Assembly: GCF_000372725.1 (NCBI RefSeq)
Contig: NW_005195508.1
Span: 151,908-215,907, forward strand
Origin: Emiliania huxleyi CCMP1516
Taxonomy: Eukaryota > Haptophyta > Isochrysidales > Noelaerhabdaceae
Direction of reading: 5' to 3'
Length of the DNA stretch: 64,000 nt
The notes under the pieces are model-generated. The model was not told where the DNA came from. It was given only the letters and a program-made list of their open reading frames with translations, and ran no database searches. A program made the translations under genes and the position numbers. Below are positions 11,759 through 20,328 of this stretch, piece by piece. Numbering within the stretch: position 1 is the stretch's first letter; each line of letters starts with the position of its first letter.

Positions 11759-12452
11759 AGGTGACGAGCAACTTGCAGTTCGGCTCAAGCGGCAAGGGTT
11801 GGACGCGCTCCCCACTTCCAGGAGTTGCGCTGCGTTGTCTGGGCGTTTCATGTAACATGCTGTGAGGCTTCCGAGCCTACCGACCGCTATGCGCAACGAC
11901 GGGCTAACGTTAGAGACGACTCTCTCTCATTCCCACTGTGAACAGTTGGGATCTGTTCCTGCGCAGCTAAATTCATAGCGCTGTGATTCCTTTTCCTGTT
12001 TTAGCTTGTTTTTGCCCGTCGAGGGGCGGTATCCACTCACGCTCTCACGCTTCCTGTGTAAAGCCGTACGCGCCGTATCCTCCGCGCCACCCACTTTGCC
12101 ATCGAAGTGCGCTCCGCGCTCAGCACAGTACAGTCACTTTTCTCTTTTGAACGGCGGCTCATCACACGTGCGTCAGAGAGCTAAAAGGCGGTGGCATGTT
12201 GGAGGCAGAGCAGTGCGCGGCCGATCTGAATTCTGGCCAGGCGGTCTCCCAGCGATATTCCCGCGGGCGCCTGGTGCCGGGGTTTGAACGGCATGCTGGC
12301 GTCAGAATGCAGCTTGGCGCCGGCCTGCGGCGACCGCGCAAGGTCGTTGGTGCTGTCAGAATGCACCCGCCAGCTAGGCAGCTCCGCGGCGGTGTGGGTG
12401 TAGAACGGGTAGGCTGCTGTCTCTCGTGCTGGGTGCTTGTGCTAGAACGTGA
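11759..12452. other. intergenic, nothing recognised
   Basis: Downstream region of the large surface-protein gene. No conserved coding frame, RNA gene or element ends were seen. One T-loop-like phrase was considered and rejected as a tRNA. Confidence 0.45.
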
Positions 12453-13010
12453 GACAGGCGAGATGGGGCGCAGCCCCAGAGAACTCGTTTTTAGAGCGAG
12501 CGCACGAGCGAGCCGATAGAATAGAAAAGGTAGGGTTAGTCTTAACCCGGTCGGTGATAAGCCCGGAAATATATGTAACAAGACGCACACGTGTGTATGG
12601 AACTGTCCCTATTTCGAGTCCCTATTTGAACTTCACCCTTCACGCGCCGAAATGCGTGACTCCGAGGAATCAGGAATCAGGAATCAGGAATCAGAATACC
12701 GGTCAAAAGGTGAACGTGTAGACAGGCGAGATGGGGCGCAGCCCCAGCGTGCTCGTTTTTAGAGCGAGCGCAGCGAGCCGATAGAATAGAAAAGGTAGGG
12801 TTAGTATTAACCCGGTCGGTGATAAGCCCGGAAATATATGTAACAAGAAGACGCACGTCGACCCGCACGTGTATATGGAACTGTCCCTATTTGAACTTCA
12901 CGCGCCGAAATGCGTGACTCCGAGGAATCAGGAATCAGGAATCAGGAATCGGAATCCAGGTCCAAAATGTGGGCGAGCCGACAAATCAGGAATCAGGAAT
13001 CAGGAATCAA
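12453..13010. repeat. 268-bp-offset duplication ending in GGAATCA heptamers
   Basis: Copy 1 starts at 12453 and copy 2 at 12721 with 'gacaggcgagatgg'. Both contain 'aaaaggtagggttag', 'cggtgataagcccggaaat' and 'ttcacgcgccgaaatgcg', and both end in runs of the heptamer GGAATCA (12663-12697, 12924-12957, and a further run at 12985-13010). Copies differ by small indels. This may be part of a dispersed non-coding element. No terminal inverted repeats are visible. Confidence 0.85.
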
Positions 13011-13687
13011 ATGGAGCATCAAGAATAGCCAAATACCGTATTGAATAGGAAGAGGGAGAGGAGAATCGGGAGGGGGGAGCAGAATCAGGAATTGGCTCTG
13101 GCTGCCCCAGAAGAATCGGAAAGGAAGCGGAGGAAACGAGAATGGAGAATCAGGAAGCTGAAAGCGGGGCCAAGATGGGAGAGTCTGGGAAGAGAATCAG
13201 AATATCTGAGCAGAAGAGGAACCTGGGAAGGGGAATCTGGTGAGAGGTAGAGCAGAATATAGGAAAGGCAGAATCCTTAGGCGCGGACAGACTTCTCCAT
13301 AATCATGATGGGCTCGATCAGCTAGTTTCACTAGCACGGATTTGGCGGACGTTCTTGGCTTCAATTTTACGAATGTCTTAGCACCAGCTGAAGACTTGCC
13401 CCCGTCCTCGGCTGAGAGATCACATGGTTTCTGCACGGTATTCGGATTTTGCTATTTGTTCGTGTGGGGTTATATTGCAGATTTGTCAATATGGTACCGC
13501 GTCTGCGACGCGGGCGCCTTGCGGGCAGAGCCCTTAGCCACCCTTTATATCTTGCGCGGTCATAACCACAACATGTAAGAAGTTTTGTGTGTTTCTTTTC
13601 TTTTTAGAATTTTGGTTTTCGGCTTACAGCAGAAAGCGGCCACAGCCTGTGCGGGTTGCACACATGGTGTGAGAAAAAATAAATGTG
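13011..13687. other. purine-rich intergenic DNA
   Basis: From 13040 to 13260 the top strand is almost pure A/G with GGAATC-derived words, continuing the heptamer theme at low fidelity. A 78-codon ORF at 13342-13578 (+) has no recognisable features and is not called. Confidence 0.5.
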
Positions 13688-13725
13688 ACCTCCACCCCAG
13701 GTGCACAGGTACGAGTCGCTCTGCG

Positions 13726-14469
13726 TCACGGCAGCCTGAAAGGCTCGAGGGCCTCCAACTCGCCCCTCCGCTCCATCTCTCGCGCGTGCGCCATCCCCCA
13801 CTCCATCATCTCCGCCACACCGTCGCGGCTCGCCAGTCGCACAAAGTCCTCCCGCCTCGAGTACCGCGCGCGCATCCGCGCGTCGGCCGCCGAGTCGAGG
13901 CGGACGGCCGCCGCGCCGCCCGGGAGCACGACGCGCCTCTCCGCCGAGGTCTTGCGCAGCGAGAGGGTGCCGTCGACGCAGCGCATGCCTCTCACTCGCG
14001 CGGTCCAGTGCCCATCGATGAATAGCGGGAGGTGTGCCGACGCCATGTTGACGTCGATCAGGTCGTCTCGGTCGCGGTAGTCGGAGAGAAGCAGCGGCTC
14101 GAAGCGGGGCGCGCGGAGCCGCGGCGCCCGCTTCACAAGGATGTGCACCCGGCCGCGGCACTGCTCGTCAGCGTCGGCGGGCAGCAGCTCGTCCAGCCAC
14201 TCGCGGATCATCGGCCCCCAGACGCCCACCAGGCCCCACGCGCCGCGCTCCCACGCGCCGCTCCGCTCGGCGAGCGACGCGGCGAGCTCAAAGGCGGTTG
14301 GGACGTCCACGCCGGTGGCGCCGATCGTTGCGGCGAGGGCGCCCGCCGACGCGCCGACCACCGGCACCTCGCTCAGCCGGTAGCGCGAGGAGAGCTCGTG
14401 CAGAGCGCCGGCCTGCCACCAGAAGAAGATGCCGCCCCCGGGCAGCGCGAGCCCGGCACGAGGAGCCAT
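13726..14469 (-). CDS. patatin-like phospholipase
   Basis: A 247-residue protein starting MAPRAGLALPGGG. Visible patatin hallmarks are the oxyanion-type glycine run LPGGGIFFWW near the N-terminus, the nucleophile elbow GASAG (GxSxG) about residue 40, and a later VDGTLS where the catalytic Asp of the Ser-Asp dyad is expected. The family hydrolyses acyl chains of membrane lipids. The first Met after the upstream in-frame extension (to 14538) is chosen because the glycine motif follows it directly, as in family members. No signal peptide or membrane segment, so cytosolic. It is compact, close to the minimal patatin domain, with no accessory domain. It is head-to-head with the gene at 14665. Confidence 0.85.
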   Translation of the reverse strand: MAPRAGLALPGGGIFFWWQAGALHELSSRYRLSEVPVVGASAGALAATIGATGVDVPTAFELAASLAERSGAWERGAWGLVGVWGPMIREWLDELLPADADEQCRGRVHILVKRAPRLRAPRFEPLLLSDYRDRDDLIDVNMASAHLPLFIDGHWTARVRGMRCVDGTLSLRKTSAERRVVLPGGAAAVRLDSAADARMRARYSRREDFVRLASRDGVAEMMEWGMAHAREMERRGELEALEPFRLP

Positions 14470-14664
14470 ATATCTCACGCACAAGCCGATGGGGGCAGAT
14501 TTGCCGCGAACATCAAGGGTCGTTTTTTTATCGTACAAAGGAGAAGTTTACTTCGTATGGTACCCACCCCCTACATTAATTCTTCGCACGTACATAGACA
14601 CATACAGCCGACACGAGTGCCAGGGCCACCCCGAAAAAAGTGGTGCTCGCGATCCATTGGCTGG
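14470..14664. promoter_or_regulatory. shared divergent promoter region
   Basis: These 195 bp separate the divergent start codons of the patatin gene (-) and the basic protein gene (+). An A/T-richer patch with a T7 run lies near 14520. No TATA box can be asserted. Confidence 0.35.
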
Positions 14665-16020
14665 ATGGCTGACTCGAGCGTCAGTGGCTCGATCGACCAC
14701 GCCGACCCCGACCAGCCGCCGCCGCCCAAGCTGTCGGCAGATGCGAGCGAGGAGGAGAGGACCGCACGTGCTGCGATCATGAAGGAGCGGGCGAAGAGGC
14801 AGCGGCAACAGCACGAGAAGAACAGGCAGCCGAGGGAGCGCAGCGAGCGGCAGTATGAGAGCGGGGCGGCCAAGCGCAAGAAGGCGGGCACCGAGGCCAA
14901 GAAGGCTGATGCCAACCGCCGCCGCCAAGTCGTCAGTCAGCACCGCCGCCAAGCCAGGGAGAAGGCGCGCCCGCCACTTGGCGAGAGCTTTGCCTCCATC
15001 CGCCAGCGCGAGGAGCAGCGGCTGCTCGGCGAGCGCTTCCTGTTCGTGCCCCAGCGCGTGCGTGTATCTGAGGGAGAACTTGCTGGGCAGTGCGGCACCA
15101 TGCTGGAGCGCGGCCAGCTGTGCTTCCCCGACCCGGTGCCAAACGACCCGCGGCACATCATGAGCCTGGAGCTTGACGCCTCGGGCCGCGTGGCAATCAC
15201 GGAGCCAAAGCACCACCACCAAGTGCTGCTCGACGGGAGCGAGGATGAGAAGCCGGTGCTGCTCTCGCCGTACGCGGTGGAGCCGTGGCCGAGCGTCGGG
15301 CAGCTCGTGGACATGCACCACGGCAGCAACTTGGAGGACGAGCCTGATCGAGCCATGAACCACTTAGGCACTGTCGTCGCCTTTCATCCATGGCAGCATT
15401 GGGGACTCGAGGGCGAGAGCTTTTACCTCGTCAAGCGGCAGACATATGCGCTGCCGGAGCATGTCGAGGCGATGGCGGGAGGCGACGTGCGCGTGGGCTC
15501 GTGGGTGCGGCTGCTGCCTCCGCACCCGGATGCGCGTTACGAGCTCGGCCGGGAGGCAATCGCCCCCAACGCATACGGGCAGGTAACGCGGCGCAGGTTT
15601 GAGCTATCGGAGACGATTGCACGGCGCATGCTTGAGCGCCTCCACCTGCAAGAGCCTCTCACAACGGCCGACACACACAAGCTTCTGGAGATCGTGCCCG
15701 TGACAGGAGCTGAGGAGGTATACTTGCCGTTGCCCGACGTGCACGTGGTGCTACACCGATGTGAAACATGCAGTGACTGCTTGGTGCTCGAGTCCACATT
15801 CTTGCTTGCCTACGACACGGACTTTGCGCCCCTTGACAGCGAGGACATGCAAAACCCGTGCCGCTCTCACTGTCCAATAGATCATGATTACATGTGCAAG
15901 TGCGCGCGCGAGCAGTACTCACACTGGGAGTGTAGGACCGGATGCCGCGATTGTACCGGTAGTGGCAGCGAATGGGACAGCGAGAGGGATGAGGAGAGTG
16001 ACATGTCTGTGTCCCCTTAA
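14665..16020 (+). CDS. uncharacterised protein, basic coiled coil plus Cys-rich end
   Basis: 451 residues, starting MADSSVSGS. Residues about 30-115 are very rich in Lys/Arg/Glu/Gln (ERAKRQRQQHEKNRQ), predicting a charged helix with nuclear-localisation-like clusters. The middle (about 120-370) is globular without a recognised family. The C-terminus has Cys/His pairs (CETCSDC, CRSHCPIDHDYMCKC, CRTGCRDC) that could bind metal, then an acidic tail (SERDEESDMS). The frame is open upstream to 14032 but overlaps the opposite gene, so the ATG at 14665 is preferred. Function unknown. It may be nuclear. Confidence 0.6.
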   Translation: MADSSVSGSIDHADPDQPPPPKLSADASEEERTARAAIMKERAKRQRQQHEKNRQPRERSERQYESGAAKRKKAGTEAKKADANRRRQVVSQHRRQAREKARPPLGESFASIRQREEQRLLGERFLFVPQRVRVSEGELAGQCGTMLERGQLCFPDPVPNDPRHIMSLELDASGRVAITEPKHHHQVLLDGSEDEKPVLLSPYAVEPWPSVGQLVDMHHGSNLEDEPDRAMNHLGTVVAFHPWQHWGLEGESFYLVKRQTYALPEHVEAMAGGDVRVGSWVRLLPPHPDARYELGREAIAPNAYGQVTRRRFELSETIARRMLERLHLQEPLTTADTHKLLEIVPVTGAEEVYLPLPDVHVVLHRCETCSDCLVLESTFLLAYDTDFAPLDSEDMQNPCRSHCPIDHDYMCKCAREQYSHWECRTGCRDCTGSGSEWDSERDEESDMSVSP

Positions 16021-16518
16021 AAATATCTCCTTTGTACCCATGCGGAGCCTTTATTTTTCTAGCTGAGAAGCTCGCTAAACGCTCGCCGAGCTCCATGCTG
16101 TGCAACACCACCTCCTCACTAATCGTCAGGGGCGCGGAGAGCGCAGTGCACTGCGGTGAGGCTGCGCAGCGGGGGCTCGCCCCCTGCACCGCGCTCAGCG
16201 GCTCCCAGGGAACCGATATGCCTCACAGTATTTTAATACACTACTAACCTAAACCTCGACATGTGCATGGAGCTTTTGGGGCAGACCCCGCGCGGCCAGC
16301 GCGCCGCGTAGCTGGGCCCCGGTGGTCGCCAGGATGGATCTCGACCCCTCCGGCACGAGCACCGCGCTCGTCAGCGACTCGGCAGACTATGGCCGTCTGT
16401 CCCTGTCGAGGGGTGGACGAGGGGTGGCCGAGGGTGTGGCCGAGGGGTGAACCGCGACCGGAGGGCATAAAAAGAAAACCTCAGTCGCCACGCAACTCCG
16501 CTTGTTGGCTGGTGAGTG
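16021..16518. other. intergenic, nothing recognised
   Basis: Sequence between the basic protein gene and the CA repeat. Open frames here lack family resemblance. 'gtggacgaggggtggccgag' words repeat loosely near 16415-16450. Confidence 0.4.
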
Positions 16519-16639
<121 letters not shown>

Positions 16640-16778
16640 CCCCCGGTCGAGGGGTCCCCCCCTTCGCCCTTGAGCGCACATGGACATGTACATGTACATG
16701 ATGTGTCTTAATGCCCGCAACCCACTGTGGTCGTTGTTGTTGTTGTTGTTGTGTGTGGAGTGCTCAAACCACAAGCGC

Positions 16779-16839
16779 TGCGAGGCGGAGCACACCGTCG
16801 TGGTGCAGCTGCGTGCGAGGCGGAGCACACCGTCGTGGT
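16779..16839. repeat. 26-bp direct repeat with 9-bp spacer
   Basis: The 26 bp beginning 'tgcgaggcggagcacaccgt' at 16779 recur at 16814, separated by 'gcagctgcg'. It lies just upstream of the ATG at 16860. It has the same geometry (about 26 bp repeated around a short filler) as the intron-flanking duplications in other genes of this window. Confidence 0.9.
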
Positions 16840-16859
16840 CAGCACGACGCGACCGCTGA

Positions 16860-19676
16860 ATGACTGCAGACAACCGCAGGCGTGTGAGCGACACGCTCGC
16901 GGCAGCCGCCTCTTACGCGGCACACAACGCTGCGCTGTTTGATCGCTCACCCGCCTGCCGCCTGCCACACGGCTCTGCCACGCGCAATGGCTCGTGCCAC
17001 AGCACGCCCAGGCAGTGCACCTCTGGAAGCCGCAGCGCAATGACCACAGCGCCGCCGACACCAAAGCCTGCGAGCTCCACCCGAGGGTACAGGACAACGT
17101 TGTCAAAAGGCGAGGTGGCCAATCATGCGACGGCCAGCTGCCACGCTCTGACGCCTGGTCGCGAGAGCGCAGCCGTCACTCCCAGGCCGAGGAGGCCGCT
17201 CGACGGGGTCGCGCGCCACGAGGCTGCACGCCACGTTGCTGCGCGCCACGTCGCTGCGCGCCGCGGGCCAGCGGAAGCGGCTGTCGGGTCGGAGGCCATG
17301 GGGTTCGAGGCTATGGCGGGCGTGCTTCGCTTGGCTGTGCGTGGGCAGCGGAGGAGACTGCGCCACGCACTCCGCGCGTGGCACGCCGCCAGCCGCCCGC
17401 CTGAGGCTGCCGCGGCGCTGCTGCGATGGTGCGAGTTCGAGCGCTTCTACGCGCTGTGGTCGCGCTGGCGCTGGGCGGCGCTGCACTCGCCGTCGCCGCG
17501 CCACGTGTGGGCCGCTGCCCTTGCCATCCGCGAGCTCCGTTCTCGCCGCGCGCTTGAGCTGCTCAGCCGACACGCGTGCCGCTCGCTCGTCCGACACCTC
17601 GAGCGCGAGGGCCTCGGGGGCGGCAGCGGCGGAGGCGGCGGCGGCGGCAGCAGCGTCGGGCGGCGCGGGAGGGTGGCGAGACACCGAGTGCAGGGCATCG
17701 GGAGAGGCTACGGCCACGGCTGCAGCTCGGCAGCCGCGCGCGAGCGGCACCGCGCCTCGCTGCTGGCTCGGCCGCAGGGGGCGGCCGCTCTCGCCGAGCT
17801 CGCCTCCTGCAGGGCGCTGGCCCGCCGCGCCGACGGGCATCGACTCAAGGCGGCTGTCTCGAGGTGGGCCTCCCGCGCCGCCGCCTCGAGGGAGGCTGCG
17901 GTCCGGTGCGCAGTGCTGCTCGCCCGGCGCAGCTTGCGCGCCTTGCTCGCGGCGGCGCGCGCGGCCGCCGAGCGGCACGAGCGGCAGCGCCTGGCCCTCG
18001 CCTTCCGCCGCCGGCACGACTTGTGGGCGCTGTGCGCCGCGGCAGCCTCGCTTGGCGCCGCCCGCCGCCGGCTTGCCGCCGCCCACCTCTTCGCAAAGGG
18101 CGCCAGCCTCCGCCGGCTGAGGTCCGCCGCCGGCGCTGCAGCTGCCGCCCGGTCCGCCGCCGCGAGGCTGGCGCTCCGGTCCGCCGCTGCGGTGTCCTGC
18201 CTCGCGCTGCGGCGGGCGTGGCCGAGGCTGGCCCGAGGCGTTGCCCGCCGTCGAGAAGGCGCCGCCCGGCACGCGGCGCAGTGTGCAGCCCTGGAGGCGG
18301 GCCCCGGCCGCCTCTGGGCGAGGAGGCTGCTCCGCGCAGCAGTCGCCGCGTGGGAGGAGGCCGCGAGGCGGCGCGCTGTCGCCCTCGCCGCCGACGCCGC
18401 CGCGTCCGCCAGGCGGCGGGCCGCCGCCGCGCTCTTTGCGGCGCGGCGCGGGTGGGCGTGCTGGGTGTCGCTGGCCGAGGCGAGGAGGCGGCGCCGCCGC
18501 GTCGAGTCTCACCCGCGTCTGGCCGCGCTCGCCGGCCGGCTCGAGCAGGCGGCGTTGCGGCGGCTAATGCGGAGGTGGGGGGCGAGGGCGCTCGCGCACC
18601 CGCTCGCGCGCAGGCGGTGGCGCGTGGACCGCCTCTGGCGGGCGCAGCGACGGGCACTCTGCACGTTGGGGCGCGCCGCCCGCCGGCTGGCCGCGTCCGA
18701 GTCCGCCCGCGAGCGAGCCGACTCTGCGGCGCGGCGAGGCTCGCTCCTTCGTTGGGCGTGCGCCGCCGCGGTTCTCTCGGCCCGGCGCGAGGCGGCCAGC
18801 GAGGTTGAGGCCCGCCGCCGCCACTCGGTCGCGACGCGCACGTTCGTGGCGTGGGCCGACGCGGCGGCGCGGCGGAGAGGCGAGGCCGCCGCGGTGGCGA
18901 TGGCGCGCAGCCGGGTGGGGCGGGTGCGGCTGCGGCAAGGCTTGCGCCGCCTGACCCGCCAGGCGGCGGCGAAGCGGAGAGTCGTGCTCGCAACCGCTTC
19001 CGTGGCTGCAGCGACCGACCGGCGGCGCTTGCGGCACTCGTGGCCGCTGCTCCGTTTGTTCGTGAGCTTGCGGCGGCGCATGCGGCTAGCGAGCGAGAGC
19101 GTCGCCAGCAAGGCGCGCCTCGAATCGGAGCGCCGTCACTTGCGCATCTGGCTCCGAGGAACGGCTGTGCGGTCCGCAGTGTCGCAGCTGCGCGTCGCTT
19201 GGCTCGAGAGCGTGGCCCTCTCTTGCGTGCGGGCCCTCCGCTCGCACGCCGCCTTGGCTCGCGCGGCGCGGCGCTCAGAGCAGGCGGCTTTGCAGCGCGC
19301 GCGGAGTAGCTTGGCTGCGCGGCCCGCGCTGTGCGCCGTCGCGCTTCGGACCATTGCGCAGTGGACGCGCTTGCTCGCAGGGTCCGCGTTTCGCGGGTGG
19401 CGGCACGAGGTTGCGAGGCGGAGGCGTCTGCGGCCGCTGCTGGCCCAATTTGCGGGAGGGCGCGACACGCACTTGGTGCGTCGCACCTTTCGGGCGTGGA
19501 GCGAGGCGATGTGGTACGCACAGCTGATGCGCCGCTGCCGGCGAGAGATCGCCGACGAGGCGAGGGAGCGGGGGGGCGCTCTGACGCTGCTGGGTGGCTC
19601 CGGGCCCGCCGATCGGCATCCTGTCTTGATGATAGCCGCACCTCGCGCCTCGCGGGGGGTGGACACGGGGCGGTGA
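16860..19676 (+). CDS. Arg/Ala/Trp-rich helical protein, possibly Sfi1-like
   Basis: A single uninterrupted 938-codon frame. After a low-complexity N-terminus (about 1-150), the rest is built of irregular helical repeats in which a Trp or Leu is followed by Arg/Ala stretches, for example LRHALRAWHAASR, FYALWSRWRWAAL, FVAWADAAARRRG, FRGWRHEVARRRR, FRAWSEAMW. Spacing of the aromatic positions (about 23-45 residues) resembles Sfi1 centrin-binding repeats of centriole or basal-body proteins. The very high Ala+Arg content could also simply mirror GC-rich DNA, but the length without stops and the regular Trp argue for a real gene. An ATG at about 17298 (MGFEAMAG) is an alternative start. Sfi1 assignment is tentative. 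Confidence 0.5.
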   Translation: MTADNRRRVSDTLAAAASYAAHNAALFDRSPACRLPHGSATRNGSCHSTPRQCTSGSRSAMTTAPPTPKPASSTRGYRTTLSKGEVANHATASCHALTPGRESAAVTPRPRRPLDGVARHEAARHVAARHVAARRGPAEAAVGSEAMGFEAMAGVLRLAVRGQRRRLRHALRAWHAASRPPEAAAALLRWCEFERFYALWSRWRWAALHSPSPRHVWAAALAIRELRSRRALELLSRHACRSLVRHLEREGLGGGSGGGGGGGSSVGRRGRVARHRVQGIGRGYGHGCSSAAARERHRASLLARPQGAAALAELASCRALARRADGHRLKAAVSRWASRAAASREAAVRCAVLLARRSLRALLAAARAAAERHERQRLALAFRRRHDLWALCAAAASLGAARRRLAAAHLFAKGASLRRLRSAAGAAAAARSAAARLALRSAAAVSCLALRRAWPRLARGVARRREGAARHAAQCAALEAGPGRLWARRLLRAAVAAWEEAARRRAVALAADAAASARRRAAAALFAARRGWACWVSLAEARRRRRRVESHPRLAALAGRLEQAALRRLMRRWGARALAHPLARRRWRVDRLWRAQRRALCTLGRAARRLAASESARERADSAARRGSLLRWACAAAVLSARREAASEVEARRRHSVATRTFVAWADAAARRRGEAAAVAMARSRVGRVRLRQGLRRLTRQAAAKRRVVLATASVAAATDRRRLRHSWPLLRLFVSLRRRMRLASESVASKARLESERRHLRIWLRGTAVRSAVSQLRVAWLESVALSCVRALRSHAALARAARRSEQAALQRARSSLAARPALCAVALRTIAQWTRLLAGSAFRGWRHEVARRRRLRPLLAQFAGGRDTHLVRRTFRAWSEAMWYAQLMRRCRREIADEARERGGALTLLGGSGPADRHPVLMIAAPRASRGVDTGR

Positions 19677-20328
19677 GCGTCTCCAAGCATCTTTGAGCTT
19701 CACACGAACGCTCATGTGGTCATGCGTGGCCCTCCGTGAGAAGCTAGAGGACGTACGCACCGGAATAGTAGGGTCTACGCACCTACATCGATTTACGGCA
19801 TGTACGGGCTTGGGGGGCTACGGCCTACGTGGGCATACTCTCTATACTCTACCTCTTAAAAGATAAAACGTAGACTCTACGGCGCTCTCGCTAAATTTAT
19901 GCAAGAAAATGAAAACGAAAGACTGCACAGGTGGGTGTGTATGGTCGCTATGGTCAAAATAGTGATGGCTCTTGGCTGGATGCAGCCCCTTGGAGTGTGA
20001 AGGCTTCGTAGCCCTCCGGTCTACTGACAGATCCCCGCAGGATTGGAGCGAAAAAAAGCAAGCGAGTGGGCTGGATGCGCCGGCACCGCCGGGGCCGCCG
20101 CGCTGACGCTGCTGACGCGCTCGGCTGTGTGGAGTCTGCCGAGAGCGGAACGAGAGACGTCAAACCCTCTCAGTGACGGCCTCAGTACACAGCAGGGAGG
20201 CGGTGTCGCGTGTTCCTAGCGCCATCCCTGGCCACTCACTGCACATGCCCCCCCCCCCCCCCCCTTCAGTCGTGGCGCCACCTCCCTGGCTCTATGCGTC
20301 GGGGCTGTCGGCGCCACCTCGCGGCCTC
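19677..20328. other. intergenic, convergent gene ends
   Basis: Lies between the ends of the Sfi1-like gene (+) and NCAPD3 (-). The part at 19750-19960 is locally A/T-rich, with 'ctacg'-containing words repeated irregularly. A C16-18 run lies at about 20249-20266. No gene recognised. Confidence 0.45.

Noticed and set aside
12255-12310. tRNA-like T-loop phrase ('ggggtttgaac' / complement 'gttcaaacccc')
   Set aside because: The flanking bases do not form a 5-bp T stem, and no acceptor stem, D arm or anticodon arm could be found at the required distances.
13342-13578. 78-codon ORF with an apparent hydrophobic stretch
   Set aside because: Short, isolated in A/G-rich intergenic DNA, with no supporting motif or context.
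17103-18512. Long antisense frames opposite the Sfi1-like gene
   Set aside because: Compositional shadows of GC-rich coding DNA; no motifs, and the plus frame has periodic Trp/Leu.
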